Positions 26,735 to 37,959 of a stretch of 41,832 nucleotides of DNA are shown piece by piece. The translations under genes were made by a program, and so were the position numbers. The stretch comes from Sedimenticola sp. (GTDB lineage Bacteria; Pseudomonadota; Gammaproteobacteria; Chromatiales; Chromatiaceae): positions 1 through 41,832 of the forward strand of contig JALSQZ010000143.1 in assembly GCA_026985055.1 (NCBI GenBank), written 5' to 3'. Positions within the stretch are counted from its first letter, which is position 1. Each line of letters begins with the position of its first letter. A model generated the notes under the pieces. That model had not been told where the DNA came from. It ran no database searches and saw only the letters and a program-made list of their open reading frames with translations.

Positions 26735-28684
26735 ATGGGCAGAATTATTGGCATCGACTTGGGTACTACCAACTCCTGTGTTGCCGTCATGGAAGGTGAT
26801 CAACCCAAGGTGATCGAAAATTCCGAGGGTGATCGCACTACGCCTTCCATCGTCGCTTACACCCAGGAGGGAGAGGTTCTGGTCGGTCAGTCCGCCAAAC
26901 GCCAGGCGGTGACCAATCCCCATAACACCCTGTTTGCCATCAAGCGTCTTATCGGTCGCAAGTTCGATGACGCCGTGGTGCAGCGCGATATCGAGATGGT
27001 TCCCTACCAGATCGTCAAGGCGGACAACGGGGATGCCTGGGTCGAGGTGAACGGCAAGAAGATGGCGCCTCCGGAAATCTCCGCCAAGGTGCTGCAGAAG
27101 ATGAAGAAGACCGCGGAGGATTACCTGGGCGAAGAAGTCAGCGAGGCGGTCATCACCGTGCCTGCCTACTTCAATGATTCCCAGCGTCAGGCCACCAAGG
27201 ATGCCGGTCGCATTGCCGGCCTGGATGTAAAGCGTATCATCAACGAGCCCACGGCTGCGGCACTGGCCTATGGCATGGACAAGAGTTCCGGGGACAAGAA
27301 GGTCGTGGTCTATGACCTTGGTGGCGGTACTTTTGACGTTTCCATCATCGAGATTGCCGAAGTCGATGGCGAGCACCAGTTCGAGGTGCTGTCCACCAAC
27401 GGTGATACTTTCCTGGGCGGTGAAGACTTCGACATGCGCGTTATCGACTTCCTGGTGGAGTCTTTCAAGAATGAGCAGGGCGTGGATCTGCGCAACGACC
27501 CCCTGGCGCTGCAGCGTCTGAAGGAAGCTGCCGAAAAGGCCAAGATCGAGCTGTCTTCCGCCCAGCAGACGGACATCAACCTGCCGTACATCACGGCGGA
27601 TGCCAGTGGTCCCAAGCACATGAACATCAAGCTCACCCGGGCGAAGCTGGAATCCCTGGTGGAAGAGCTGGTGGACAAGACCATCGAGCCGTGCAAGGTG
27701 GCCCTGGCGGATGCCGGCCTGTCCGCTTCCGAAATCGACGATGTCATTCTGGTGGGCGGTCAGACCCGTATGCCCAAGGTGCAGGAAAAGGTAGAGGCCT
27801 TCTTCGGCAAGGCGCCGCGCAAGGATATCAACCCGGATGAGGCGGTAGCCATAGGCGCGGCCATTCAGGGTGGCGTGCTTTCCGGTGATGTGAAAGACGT
27901 GCTGCTGCTGGATGTTACGCCCCTGTCCCTGGGTATCGAAACCATGGGCGGCGTGATGACCAAGCTCATCGAGAAAAACACCACGATTCCGACCACGGCG
28001 TCACAAGTGTTTTCCACCGCCGATGACAACCAGTCCGCAGTCACCGTGCATGTACTCCAGGGTGAGCGGGAAATGGCTTCGGCGAACAAATCCCTGGGTC
28101 GTTTCGACCTCACGGATATTCCGCCGGCGCCCCGTGGCGTGCCGCAGATCGAAGTGACCTTCGATATCGATGCCAACGGTATTCTCAACGTATCCGCCAA
28201 GGACAAGGCCACCGGCAAGGAGCAGAGCATCAAGATCACGGCCTCTTCCGGATTGAGTGAGGAAGAGATCGAAAAAATGGTCAAGGATGCCGAAGCCCAT
28301 GCCGAAGAGGACAAGAAGTTCCACGAAATGGTAGAGGCGCGCAACCAGGCGGACGCCATGATTCACGCCACGCGCAAGTCCCTGGAGGAAATGGGAGACA
28401 AGGTGGATGGCGCCGAGCGGGCCAATCTGGAGAGCCTGATGAAGGAGCTCGAAGAGGCCATGAAAGGTGACAGCAAGTCTGCCATCGAGGCCAAGACCAA
28501 GGCGCTGGCGGAAGCCTCCGGCAAGCTGGCCGAGAAGATGTATCAGCAGGATGGCGGAAACGCCGGAGCGGCGGGGGCGGCCGGAGCCGGTGCAGCCGGC
28601 GCCGCAGGTGGAGCCGCTGCCTCAGGGGCCGGAGACGACGATGTGGTCGATGCCGAGTTCGAGGAAGTGGATGACAACAAGTAA
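26735..28684 (+). CDS. dnaK: Chaperone protein DnaK (Hsp70)
   Basis: 649 residues. ATP-dependent chaperone working with DnaJ and GrpE. It starts [18 protein letters not shown]; an upstream in-frame start at 26696 adds 13 residues not found in the family. The nucleotide-binding domain (1-385) includes [11 protein letters not shown] and [11 protein letters not shown], followed by the substrate-binding domain ([14 protein letters not shown]) and helical lid. The C-terminal tail has a long Gly/Ala stretch (about 608-632) before [12 protein letters not shown], the usual acidic end. GGAG precedes the ATG by about 10 bases. Confidence 0.98.
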   Translation: MGRIIGIDLGTTNSCVAVMEGDQPKVIENSEGDRTTPSIVAYTQEGEVLVGQSAKRQAVTNPHNTLFAIKRLIGRKFDDAVVQRDIEMVPYQIVKADNGDAWVEVNGKKMAPPEISAKVLQKMKKTAEDYLGEEVSEAVITVPAYFNDSQRQATKDAGRIAGLDVKRIINEPTAAALAYGMDKSSGDKKVVVYDLGGGTFDVSIIEIAEVDGEHQFEVLSTNGDTFLGGEDFDMRVIDFLVESFKNEQGVDLRNDPLALQRLKEAAEKAKIELSSAQQTDINLPYITADASGPKHMNIKLTRAKLESLVEELVDKTIEPCKVALADAGLSASEIDDVILVGGQTRMPKVQEKVEAFFGKAPRKDINPDEAVAIGAAIQGGVLSGDVKDVLLLDVTPLSLGIETMGGVMTKLIEKNTTIPTTASQVFSTADDNQSAVTVHVLQGEREMASANKSLGRFDLTDIPPAPRGVPQIEVTFDIDANGILNVSAKDKATGKEQSIKITASSGLSEEEIEKMVKDAEAHAEEDKKFHEMVEARNQADAMIHATRKSLEEMGDKVDGAERANLESLMKELEEAMKGDSKSAIEAKTKALAEASGKLAEKMYQQDGGNAGAAGAAGAGAAGAAGGAAASGAGDDDVVDAEFEEVDDNK

Positions 28685-28711
28685 GAACTGAGCATGGTTC
28701 TTTGACAAAAG

Positions 28712-28742
28712 CCGGGAGCAGCTTAGCTGCTCCCGGATTTTT
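28712..28742 (+). terminator. Terminator between dnaK and dnaJ
   Basis: CCGGGAGCAGC at 28712-28722 pairs perfectly with GCTGCTCCCGG at 28726-28736 around TTA, then ATTTTT. It would reduce dnaJ relative to dnaK. Confidence 0.88.
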
Positions 28743-28772
28743 GCGTTATGGCAGCAACCGACAGGAACAATC

Positions 28773-29918
28773 ATGTCCAAACGTGATTATTACGAAGTAC
28801 TGGGCGTCAGCCGCACAGCCACGGTAGTGGAAATCAAGAAGGCCTATCGCAAACTGGCCATGAAGTATCACCCCGACCGGAACACCGGTGAGGGGGGACA
28901 AGAGGCCGAGATCCGCTTCAAGGAGATCAAGCAGGCCTATGAGGTGCTGTCCGACGATCAGAAGCGGGCCGCCTATGACCAGTTTGGCCATGCTGGCGTG
29001 GATGGCGCCGCAGGCATGGGCGGCGGTCCTGGTGGATTTGGCGGGGGCGCCAGTTTCAGCGACATTTTTGGTGACGTGTTCGGCGACATCTTCGGCGGCG
29101 GTGGGCGTGGCGGTCATCGGCATCATCGTGGCGCGGACATGGCCTACAATCTGGAGCTGTCTCTGGAAGATGCCGTCAAGGGGACCACGGTCAAGGTGCG
29201 CATTCCCACCCAGGTCAGTTGTGAGACCTGCAACGGAAGCGGGGCGAAACCCGGCACCAACCCGCGTACCTGCTCCACCTGCGGCGGCAGTGGTCAGGTG
29301 AGAACCCAACAGGGCTTTTTCATCGCCCAGCAGTCCTGTCCCACCTGTCATGGACGAGGCCTGCAGATCGACAGTCCCTGTCCTGATTGCCGCGGACATG
29401 GGCGAATCCAGAAACACAAGACCCTGTCGGTAAAAGTGCCGCCCGGGGTGGATAGCGGGGACCGGATCCGTCTCGCTGGCGAGGGTGAGGCCGGAGAGAA
29501 TGGCGGCCCGGCAGGAGATCTGTATGTGCAGATCCACGTCAAACAGCATCCCATATTCGAGCGGGACGATGCCAACCTTTACTGCGAAGTTCCCATCCCC
29601 TTCACCACGGCGGCCCTGGGAGGCGATCTGGACGTTCCAACCCTGGAAGGCAAGGTCAAGCTCAAGATCCCGGAAGGGACGCAGACCGGAAAACTGTTCC
29701 GGGTGCGGGGCAAGGGCATCAAGCCGGTGCGCGGTGGTGCGGTGGGGGATCTCCTTTGCCGGGTGGTAGTGGAAACGCCGATAAAGCTCAGTGATGAGCA
29801 GAAGGATCTGCTGAAAAAGCTGGATGATTCCTTGCGTGGTGGCGGCAGCAAACACAGTCCCAATGCCAGTTCCTGGCTGGATGGAGTGAAAAAATTTTTC
29901 AAGGAAATGGGTTTCTGA
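28773..29918 (+). CDS. dnaJ: Chaperone protein DnaJ
   Basis: 381 residues. Type I J-protein that delivers substrates to DnaK. J domain (1-70) with HPD at 33-35, then a Gly/Phe-rich segment (about 75-115), then a zinc region with four Cys motifs ([32 protein letters not shown]) and C-terminal substrate-binding domains. Eight bases separate it from dapB, so they are probably co-transcribed. Confidence 0.98.
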   Translation: MSKRDYYEVLGVSRTATVVEIKKAYRKLAMKYHPDRNTGEGGQEAEIRFKEIKQAYEVLSDDQKRAAYDQFGHAGVDGAAGMGGGPGGFGGGASFSDIFGDVFGDIFGGGGRGGHRHHRGADMAYNLELSLEDAVKGTTVKVRIPTQVSCETCNGSGAKPGTNPRTCSTCGGSGQVRTQQGFFIAQQSCPTCHGRGLQIDSPCPDCRGHGRIQKHKTLSVKVPPGVDSGDRIRLAGEGEAGENGGPAGDLYVQIHVKQHPIFERDDANLYCEVPIPFTTAALGGDLDVPTLEGKVKLKIPEGTQTGKLFRVRGKGIKPVRGGAVGDLLCRVVVETPIKLSDEQKDLLKKLDDSLRGGGSKHSPNASSWLDGVKKFFKEMGF

Positions 29919-29923
29919 GGTGA

Positions 29924-30730
<807 letters not shown>

Positions 30731-30791
30731 TGCAAATTCGGGTATGATTGGGGTCTGAGTTTAGCGATTCCTTCCCGCACGGAGACTCCGG

Positions 30792-31082
30792 GTGCTGAAA
30801 CTGATCAAATTCATTCTGTTGCTGGCCGTGGCCTTGCTTGGAGCGGGCTTTGCTTCCATCAATCCCTCCCCGGTGACCCTCAACTACTATTTTTCCGAAA
30901 TTAGCGTCCCTCTGGGCTTGCTGGTGCTGGCGATGATCGGTCTGGGGGCGGTGCTGGGTGTGAGCAGCAGCCTGTTGCTCATGGCCCGGGTGCGGCGGGA
31001 AAACCATCGCCTGCGCCGTCAGGCGCGTCTGGCCAGCGAAGAAGTGAATAATTTGCGAACCATTCCGGTCAAGGATCGTTGA
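30792..31082 (+). CDS. lapA: LapA-family (DUF1049) inner-membrane protein
   Basis: 96 residues with two hydrophobic segments (about 5-23 and 40-64) and a basic cytoplasmic tail (RVRRENHRLRRQARL). LapA forms, with LapB, the lipopolysaccharide assembly checkpoint that regulates LpxC turnover. Assignment rests on the short two-segment architecture, the NPSPVTLNYYF segment and the adjacent lapB. Start GTG at 30792. It overlaps the upstream end of lapB's frame by a few bases at most. Confidence 0.85.
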   Translation: MLKLIKFILLLAVALLGAGFASINPSPVTLNYYFSEISVPLGLLVLAMIGLGAVLGVSSSLLLMARVRRENHRLRRQARLASEEVNNLRTIPVKDR

Positions 31083-31084
31083 TC

Positions 31085-32257
31085 ATGCAGCCCCTTTTCT
31101 GGATATTGCTGCCCGTTGCCGCCGCTTCCGGTTGGTGGATGGCGCGGCGCAGCGCGGCCAGGGATTGCAATGAATCTGACCGGCGCACCACTCCAGCATA
31201 TTTTCGTGGCCTCAATTATCTGCTCAACGAAGAACCGGACAAGGCGATCGATGTGTTCGTGCAACTGCTGGAAGTGGACAGCGAAACCGTGGAGACCCAC
31301 CTGGCTCTGGGCAGCCTTTTCCGTCGGCGTGGTGAGGTGGAGCGTGCCATCCGCATTCATCAGAATCTCATTGCCCGTCCGGCATTGAGTCAGGAACAGC
31401 GCGCCCAGGCGTTGCTCGAACTGGGTATGGACTACATGCGCGCCGGTCTCTATGACCGGGCGGAAAACCTGTTTCTGGAGCTGAAGGAAATGCAGCTCCA
31501 TGTGCGCAGGGCGCTGGAAAACCTGCTGATCATCTATCAGCAGGAAAAAGACTGGCAGTCCTGCCTGAAGACCGCGGAAGAGCTGGAATCCCTGGTCAGG
31601 GAACCACTGAATCTGGCGCGCTCCCATTATTTCTGTGAATTGGCGGATGATGCCTTGCGCAAGGGACATATGGAAGAAGCGGGCAAACTGTTGAAAAAAG
31701 CTATCGGTGCGGACGCGGGCAGTGTTCGGCCCCTGCACATGCAGGCGCGTATCGCCATGTCCCGGGGAGATTGCAAGGCAGCCAACAAACTGTTGCAAAA
31801 GGCGGTGGAAAAGGATGTTCACTATCTGCCGGAAGTGCTGACGGACTTCATGGAATGCCACAGGAAAATGTCCACCTTGCCCCAACTGCGAAAATATCTG
31901 CAGGGTTTCCTTGGCAACGGGATGGATGTAGCGGTTGCGCTTGCCACCGTGGACATCATCACGGAAACGGAAAATGAAACAGCAGCCCGGGAGTTTCTCG
32001 GAGAACAGATGCGTCAGCATCCCACCCTCAAGGGGCTGTTGCGCCTCATCGAACTCAATGCCACCTTGCCGGAAGTGCAGGCCGGACAGATTCTGGTAAG
32101 CATGAAGTCTCATGTGGAGCAGCTTCTTGCCGAGCGTCCAGCCTATCAGTGCGCCAAATGCGGCTTTGCCGCGAATACCCTGCACTGGCAATGTCCCAGC
32201 TGCCGCAGTTGGAGCACGATCCGGCGCAAATCCGAACCCGAGGACAAAACTTCATGA
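31085..32257 (+). CDS. lapB: LPS assembly protein LapB
   Basis: 390 residues. N-terminal membrane anchor (about 1-18), then tetratricopeptide repeats covering roughly 35-330, and a C-terminal rubredoxin-like zinc motif CAKCGF...CPSC. This matches E. coli LapB (YciM), which recruits LpxC to FtsH. ATG at 31085; a TTG at 31079 would add two residues. The stop overlaps pyrF (ATGA). Confidence 0.93.
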   Translation: MQPLFWILLPVAAASGWWMARRSAARDCNESDRRTTPAYFRGLNYLLNEEPDKAIDVFVQLLEVDSETVETHLALGSLFRRRGEVERAIRIHQNLIARPALSQEQRAQALLELGMDYMRAGLYDRAENLFLELKEMQLHVRRALENLLIIYQQEKDWQSCLKTAEELESLVREPLNLARSHYFCELADDALRKGHMEEAGKLLKKAIGADAGSVRPLHMQARIAMSRGDCKAANKLLQKAVEKDVHYLPEVLTDFMECHRKMSTLPQLRKYLQGFLGNGMDVAVALATVDIITETENETAAREFLGEQMRQHPTLKGLLRLIELNATLPEVQAGQILVSMKSHVEQLLAERPAYQCAKCGFAANTLHWQCPSCRSWSTIRRKSEPEDKTS

Positions 32258-32949
32258 CCAGCCCTGTTATCGTCGCCCTGGATTTTCCCGATGAACAAAG
32301 CGCCCTGTCCCTGGTGGAGCAACTCACGCCTTCCCTGTGTCGTCTCAAGGTAGGCAAGGAACTGTTCACCCGCCTGGGCCCGGCTTTTGTGGAAAAGCTG
32401 GTGGGGAAGGGCTTCGATGTCTTTCTCGACCTGAAATTTCACGACATTCCCAATACCGTGGCGGCAGCCTGTGACGCAGCGGCGGATCTTGGCGTATGGA
32501 TGGTGAACCTGCATGCCTCTGGTGGCAGGAAAATGATGGAAACCGCCCGGGAACGGCTTGAAGGCAAGTCGCATCGCCCAAAACTGATTGCGGTCACCAT
32601 TCTTACCAGTTTGGGAGAGGCGGACATTCATGAGGTTGGCTTTTCCGGCACGCCGGGAGAAAATGTCCTGCGGCTGGCGGCTCTGGCGGAATCCTCCGGA
32701 CTGGATGGGGTGGTTTGTTCCCCCCTGGAAGCGGCGGCCATCCGCGAGCAGGCGGACAGGGATTTTCTGCTGGTTACGCCTGGCGTGCGCCCGGCCAGTG
32801 CCGCCCTGGACGACCAGAAGCGGGTCATGACACCGGCGGATGCCATGGCTGCGGGATCGTCCTACCTGGTGATCGGACGTCCGGTTACTGCTGAATCTGA
32901 TCCTCTGGGAGCGCTGAAAGAGATCAACCGTTCATTGGAGAGGGAGTAG
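32254..32949 (+). CDS. pyrF: Orotidine 5'-phosphate decarboxylase
   Basis: 231 residues. Last step of UMP synthesis. [12 protein letters not shown] begins the family; the active-site [10 protein letters not shown] is at 59-68 and the C-terminal phosphate-binding segment [12 protein letters not shown] is present. The ATG at 32254 overlaps the lapB stop, favouring it over an earlier start inside lapB. lapAB-pyrF is a conserved gammaproteobacterial trio. Confidence 0.97.
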   Translation: MTSPVIVALDFPDEQSALSLVEQLTPSLCRLKVGKELFTRLGPAFVEKLVGKGFDVFLDLKFHDIPNTVAAACDAAADLGVWMVNLHASGGRKMMETARERLEGKSHRPKLIAVTILTSLGEADIHEVGFSGTPGENVLRLAALAESSGLDGVVCSPLEAAAIREQADRDFLLVTPGVRPASAALDDQKRVMTPADAMAAGSSYLVIGRPVTAESDPLGALKEINRSLERE

Positions 32950-33058
32950 TCAGAAGGGTGTCTTGGAAGGTCTTGCCAAATTTCAGCATTTTCTTTGGCT
33001 GCAATCCGTTTTTCAGGATGCCTTTTATTTCAAACGAAGTATCAGATAGTTTGTGCCC

Positions 33059-33649
33059 ATGCCGTATTTGAACAAGACAGTTTCCCTCCCTGAACCTGTA
33101 GATTGCCGTATTCTTACCGCGGCGCTGGATCTGTTCGTGGAGCATGGGTTTCACAATGTGTCCGTACATGATGTACAGAAACAGGCAAATGTGAGTATCG
33201 GGTCGATATACAATCATTTTGGCGGTAAAGAGGGTATTGCCAAGGCGTTGTACAAACATCTTCTGAATGAGTTTCAGGAAATGATTGATTCGGTCATATC
33301 CGAAACCCGGAGCAGCCGGGAATGCTGCAACCGTATCATTGCCAGGTTGTTTGAATATACGGAAACCCGGCGCAACATCATGGCTTTTCTCTTGCATACC
33401 AAACACCGGGAGTTCCTCTCCGGCGAACCTCCTCTTTGTCATTCATCACCATTTGCGGCGATGAGAAAAATCGTGGCGGATGGCATGGCCGCAAATGAAA
33501 TCCGCTCTGGAGATCCCTGGGTGATGACCGCAAGTATCTTTGGCGGCGCGATTCGGCTCATTCATTTGCGTCTGGATGGCGTTATCGACCAACCCCTTCC
33601 CGGCTATTATCAGCAAGTTATCGATAACATATGGAAAGGGATGGCCTGA
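33059..33649 (+). CDS. TetR/AcrR-family transcriptional regulator
   Basis: 196 residues from the ATG at 33059 (a GTG at 33053 would add two). The N-terminal helix-turn-helix is clear: ILTAALDLFVEHGF followed by VSVHDVQKQANVSIGSIYNHF and KEGIAKAL. The C-terminal domain (about 65-196), which would bind the ligand, is not recognisable to a specific subgroup. It ends 19 bases from the convergent fdsA stop. Location suggests control of the frm-fds operon, but the GAATGTTC motif of the frmA promoter is not found ahead of this gene, so the link is inference. Confidence 0.85.
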   Translation: MPYLNKTVSLPEPVDCRILTAALDLFVEHGFHNVSVHDVQKQANVSIGSIYNHFGGKEGIAKALYKHLLNEFQEMIDSVISETRSSRECCNRIIARLFEYTETRRNIMAFLLHTKHREFLSGEPPLCHSSPFAAMRKIVADGMAANEIRSGDPWVMTASIFGGAIRLIHLRLDGVIDQPLPGYYQQVIDNIWKGMA

Positions 33650-33668
33650 AACATCCGGAAGGACTTTT

Positions 33669-36368
33669 TCAACACCCCCTCAACTGCACCGCAATCACCT
33701 TGTATTCGGGGGTCATGGTTTCCTGATCAGAGACGCTGCTTGTCAGGTGATTTATGGCAATTTCCGGAAAATGAAAAGTGGTAAACAGGATGCCTGGCTT
33801 CAGTTCGTCACTGATTTCGGCGTGCAGATGGGTGCTGCCGTGGGCTGAAATCAGTTCGACCTGCTGCCCGTCGGCGATGCCTTCCCGCTGTGCGTCTTTC
33901 GGATTGATCAGCAGGATGTCGTGATCGAGCAGCTCCACATTCGCTGTCCGCCGCGTCATGCTGCCACAGTTGTAATGTTCCAGACGGCGGCTGGTCGTCA
34001 GGATATAGGGGTATTCTTCTGATTGCAGATACAGCTCTGGGGTTTCCTCGAAGGCATGGTGAATGAAGCGTCCTTTGCCATCATTCAGTTTGAATCCTTC
34101 CTGGTGCAGGATTTGCGTGTCCTCGCCATTCGGGTTTACCGGCCATTGTTTGCCATTGCCGCTCAGGTTGTTCCAGCGGACTCCCGCAAAGAAAGGCACG
34201 ACCTGGGCTATTTCTTGGAGTAATTCTTCGGGGTCATAGTCTGGCTGCGGATAACCCATACGGCGCATGATTTCACAGATTACCTGCCCATCCGGTTTTG
34301 TCCCCGGCAGAGGCGCGATGGCTGCATTGACGCGCTGAACACGTCTTTCTCCGTTGGTGAAAGTGCCGCTTTTTTCAAAATGAGAAGATGCCGGCAGCAC
34401 TACATCTGCAACTTCGCAGGTTTCGGTCATGAACAGCTCCTGCACCACCAGAAAATCCAGACAGCTCAGGGAATACTTTACTTCACAGGAATTCGGATCG
34501 GTTTGCAGGATATCTTCACCCATGATCCACAAGGCCTTGAGCCGCCCCTTGCGTGCGGCTTCGAACATTTGAGGGATTTTTAAACCGGACGTGGTGGGAA
34601 CCTGTCTTCCGTAGGTCTGTTGAAACAAGGCCTGGTTTTGTGCTTTTCGATAATCCAGATAACCGGCTCCCATATCCGGCTGAACTCCCATATCCACTGC
34701 TCCTTGGACGTTGTTTTGACCCCGCAGGGGATTCATGCCGGTTCCGGGGCGGCCAATGTTTCCCGTCATCATGATCATGCCGGCCAGCATGGTGATGGCT
34801 TTGCTGCCCTGGTAGTGTTCGGTGATTCCCAAGCCATGAAAAGCCATGGCCCGCTCACTTTTGCCATAGATATCGGCTGCCTTTCTTGCTTCGTTTCGTG
34901 GTACGCCGGTAATACGCTCCAGTTCCTCCATGTCCTGTTTTAGCAGTTGTTCCTTGAACCGCGCATATCCTTCGGTACGTTGCTTGACGAAGCTTTCGTC
35001 AACATGGTCCAGTTCAATGAGATACCGGCACAACATGTTGAGCAGGGCCACATTACTGCCCGGGCGGGGCTGCAAATGACACGCGGCGTAGCGGGCCAGT
35101 TCCGACTTTCTTGGATCGACGACGATGAGAGTGGCTCCATTCAGTGCGGCCTGCTTTATGCGCGCACCAGTGACTGGATGGGCTTCTGTGGGGTTGGCGC
35201 CAAAAACCAGCAGGCAATCCGTCTGAGCGATTTCTGCTATGGAGTTGGTCGCGGCGCCGGTGCCATACGTCTGGAGCATGCCGTAAGCGGTAGGGGAATG
35301 GCAAACACGGGCGCATCCGTCAATATTGTTGTTGCCGATCACCACGCGCATGAACTTCTGCATCAGATAGTTTTCCTCGTTGGTACAGCGTGCCGAGGAA
35401 ATGCCCGCGATGGCATCCTTGCCATGTGTTTTTGTGATTGTGGTCAGGCGGTCGGCAATGTAATCCAGCGCCTCATCCCATGTGGCCGGCTGCAATGCGC
35501 CATCGCGCCGGATCAGGGGCGTGCGCAAGCGCTCCGGATGATGAACATAGGCAAAGGCATAGCGTCCCTTGAGGCAGGTATGTCCCTCGTTGACAGCAGC
35601 GGACTCCAGGCCACTGATGGCTGCGATTTTTCCGTCTTTGACCTTGACTTCCAGGTTACAGCCAACACCGCAGTAGGTGCAGGTGGTTTGAACAGAGCGA
35701 TCTTCAATCAGGGTTTTGGCACGATAGCGGTCATGCAGGGCATTGGTGGGACAGGTCTGCACACAGCGGCCACAGGAAACACAGCCGGCCTCCTGAAAGT
35801 TCTGGTGCTGTCCTATGCCGATGTGGCTGTTCTGGCCCCGGTCGAGCATGGCCAGAACAAACTGTCCCTGAATCTCATCGCAGGCTCTGATGCAGCGATA
35901 GCAGTGTATGCATTGTCCGGGATCGAAACCAAGATAGGGATGTGCTTGCGCGGCCAGCCCTGGCTCGTCATTACGGGGATAGGGGCTGCTCTGCACGCCA
36001 TACTCCTCAAGTAATGACTGAAACGGGGTAGGCCGTTCTCCCGGGCCTGCCCGCAATTGGCTTTCAGGATAGTTGCTGAGGAATAATTCCAGTATGCCCT
36101 TGCGTATGCGTTGCAGGCGTTTGCTGCCTGTGCGTACCTGCAAGCCGGGATCCGCCGGAGTGTGACAGGCGGCTTTCAGGGCATAGGAGTTTCCCCCGTC
36201 ACGGGATACTTCCACCAGACAGAGACGACAGGCGCCGAATGCCTCCAGTGCCGGATCATGGCACAGGGTCGGGATTTCCCGTTCTCCGAAATGGCGGCTG
36301 ACGCATTGGTAGAGGGTTTCTCCTTTTTCCGCGGTGCAGAGCCGGTCGTTGATTCTCAATTCAGCCAT
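33669..36368 (-). CDS. fdsA: NAD-dependent formate dehydrogenase, alpha (molybdenum/tungsten) subunit
   Basis: 899 residues. It oxidises formate to CO2 at a bis-pterin molybdenum or tungsten centre. N-terminal NuoG-like part: 2Fe-2S ligands C36, C47, C50, C68; ferredoxin-type clusters C153/156/159/163 and C196/199/202/206. Catalytic domain: 4Fe-4S C230/233/237/265 and active-site Cys at 356 (ARVCHSP), where some formate dehydrogenases have selenocysteine; a TGA is not used here. The start MAELRINDRL overlaps the end of fdsB by eight bases. An upstream in-frame start (36503) lies in fdsB and is unlikely. Accessory fdsC/fdsD genes are not adjacent. Confidence 0.93.
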   Translation of the reverse strand: MAELRINDRLCTAEKGETLYQCVSRHFGEREIPTLCHDPALEAFGACRLCLVEVSRDGGNSYALKAACHTPADPGLQVRTGSKRLQRIRKGILELFLSNYPESQLRAGPGERPTPFQSLLEEYGVQSSPYPRNDEPGLAAQAHPYLGFDPGQCIHCYRCIRACDEIQGQFVLAMLDRGQNSHIGIGQHQNFQEAGCVSCGRCVQTCPTNALHDRYRAKTLIEDRSVQTTCTYCGVGCNLEVKVKDGKIAAISGLESAAVNEGHTCLKGRYAFAYVHHPERLRTPLIRRDGALQPATWDEALDYIADRLTTITKTHGKDAIAGISSARCTNEENYLMQKFMRVVIGNNNIDGCARVCHSPTAYGMLQTYGTGAATNSIAEIAQTDCLLVFGANPTEAHPVTGARIKQAALNGATLIVVDPRKSELARYAACHLQPRPGSNVALLNMLCRYLIELDHVDESFVKQRTEGYARFKEQLLKQDMEELERITGVPRNEARKAADIYGKSERAMAFHGLGITEHYQGSKAITMLAGMIMMTGNIGRPGTGMNPLRGQNNVQGAVDMGVQPDMGAGYLDYRKAQNQALFQQTYGRQVPTTSGLKIPQMFEAARKGRLKALWIMGEDILQTDPNSCEVKYSLSCLDFLVVQELFMTETCEVADVVLPASSHFEKSGTFTNGERRVQRVNAAIAPLPGTKPDGQVICEIMRRMGYPQPDYDPEELLQEIAQVVPFFAGVRWNNLSGNGKQWPVNPNGEDTQILHQEGFKLNDGKGRFIHHAFEETPELYLQSEEYPYILTTSRRLEHYNCGSMTRRTANVELLDHDILLINPKDAQREGIADGQQVELISAHGSTHLHAEISDELKPGILFTTFHFPEIAINHLTSSVSDQETMTPEYKVIAVQLRGC

Positions 36369-37950
36369 GGGTTTTTCCGTTAGACTGAATGAATGGAGCA
36401 AGTTCAGTCTGAAAATGGTGCAATATGTTTCGCATGGGCAGGGGCAGGCCGCCACCCAGCGCACACAGTGAACCGGCTTCCAGAACATCCAGCAATTCTT
36501 CAAACAGAACCAAATTCAATGGTCGTTGCTTGCTCGCCTGATTCAGCAAGGTACTGCCTTTGGCGGTTCCCAGGCGGCATGGCGTGCATTTTCCACAGGA
36601 TTCTTCCGCCATATAGGAAAAGATATGGCGCATGAATTCGAGCATGGAACAGCTTTCGGGAATGGCGATGACACCCGCATGCCCCAAGGCAAAACCTGCT
36701 TGCTGGAAGCTTTCAAAATCCAGGGATAGTACATCGAGATGAGTGGTTGGGATTACTGAGCCCAGGGGGCCGCCCACTTGCAAGGCTTTGATTTCGGTGT
36801 TGAATCCCCGGGCTGCATGAAAGATCAGATCATGAAAGGAATGACCGAAATCCACTTCATACAGTCCGGGTCTGGAAAAGCGGCTGTCCAGGGAGATCAG
36901 CTTCACTCCCTTGCTGTGTTCACTGCCGATGGCGGCATAGGTTTTTCCACCTTCCGTCAGTATCCAAGGTATATTGGCGAAGGTTTCAACATTGGATACC
37001 AGTGTTGGCTTGCCCCACAAACCGCTGGTGGCAGGGTAGGGAGGGCGAACACGTACTTCCGGGCGCAAACCTTCAATGGAATTGAGCAAGGCTGTTTCTT
37101 CTCCGCACACATAGGAGCCGGCGCCGGAAACAAGGTGAAAGCGAAAAGGATGTTTCAGACCGGAAGAAAATTCCTCATAGTCCGCAATTGCTTCGCCTAT
37201 TGCTATTATGGCTTCAGGGTACTCATGTCGAATGTACAGAATACCAGTAGATGCTCCGCCGGCAACCCCAGCGGCGTACATGCCGGCCATGACCTTGTGC
37301 GGTTGTTTTTCCAGAAGATAACGATCGGAAAAAGCGCCGGGATCGCCCTCATCCGCATTGCATACAATGTATTTTTCCTTGCCAGCAGCCTGAGCAAGAG
37401 CACGGCATTTGAAAGAAAAATCGAATCCGGCACCCCCCCGGCCACGCAGGCGCGCATCCTTGAGCTCGGAGAGTATCTCTTCCGGACTTCCAAATGATGC
37501 GCGATAAAGTTTTTCCGGCGCTGGTGCAGATCCGGTCAAAACAGGTTCTTGCGCAAGTGAATATACTGGAATGGGCGGCTGTTCAAATCCTTCGGCTCCT
37601 TGTCGGCCGCTACGCCAATTTCCTTCTGCATCAGACTGTATGATGCCGGAGCCGGCATAACAATAACCACAGCATTGCACGGCTTCCTGCTCCGGAGGCA
37701 CGGGGTTGTCTGTCCGTGAAAGCCGGCAGGCCGTGCCCTGGCATGTGCGCTGTCGTGGCGCAGCTTCTCCTGTTTTCAGAAAGTCATAAAAACTGAGGGT
37801 GCCGTTCAGGGCGGAAACAGAAAAAAGGCTTTTCTCCGCGATTTCATCGAGAGACAGGCTTTTCTTTGCCCGAGAAGGCGTTGACAGTATTTCCAGAAGA
37901 TTGTTGTCTAGCCCCAACTTTGCGCTGAGATGACGAAGATTACGGGACAT
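36361..37950 (-). CDS. fdsB: NAD-dependent formate dehydrogenase, beta (NuoE/NuoF-type fusion) subunit
   Basis: 529 residues. N-terminal NuoE-like thioredoxin-fold domain (about 1-125) has 2Fe-2S Cys C70, C75, C93/C94 and C97, fused to a NuoF-like domain. The latter carries GRGGAGF (170-176, FMN), the GSYVCGEETALLNS site, and 4Fe-4S ligands C452, C455, C458 and C496. It passes electrons from FdsA to NAD+. The N-terminal domain is shortened compared with separate NuoE (FdsG). Nine bases separate it from frmB and it overlaps fdsA. Confidence 0.92.
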   Translation of the reverse strand: MSRNLRHLSAKLGLDNNLLEILSTPSRAKKSLSLDEIAEKSLFSVSALNGTLSFYDFLKTGEAAPRQRTCQGTACRLSRTDNPVPPEQEAVQCCGYCYAGSGIIQSDAEGNWRSGRQGAEGFEQPPIPVYSLAQEPVLTGSAPAPEKLYRASFGSPEEILSELKDARLRGRGGAGFDFSFKCRALAQAAGKEKYIVCNADEGDPGAFSDRYLLEKQPHKVMAGMYAAGVAGGASTGILYIRHEYPEAIIAIGEAIADYEEFSSGLKHPFRFHLVSGAGSYVCGEETALLNSIEGLRPEVRVRPPYPATSGLWGKPTLVSNVETFANIPWILTEGGKTYAAIGSEHSKGVKLISLDSRFSRPGLYEVDFGHSFHDLIFHAARGFNTEIKALQVGGPLGSVIPTTHLDVLSLDFESFQQAGFALGHAGVIAIPESCSMLEFMRHIFSYMAEESCGKCTPCRLGTAKGSTLLNQASKQRPLNLVLFEELLDVLEAGSLCALGGGLPLPMRNILHHFQTELAPFIQSNGKTHG

Positions 37951-37959
37951 GATTGCTGA

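Noticed and set aside
24840..26735. CIRCE operator for HrcA
   Set aside because: No TTAGCACTC or GAGTGCTAA half-site found ahead of hrcA, grpE or dnaK.
33669..36368. Selenocysteine in formate dehydrogenase
   Set aside because: The active-site codon encodes Cys (residue 356) and no in-frame TGA occurs.
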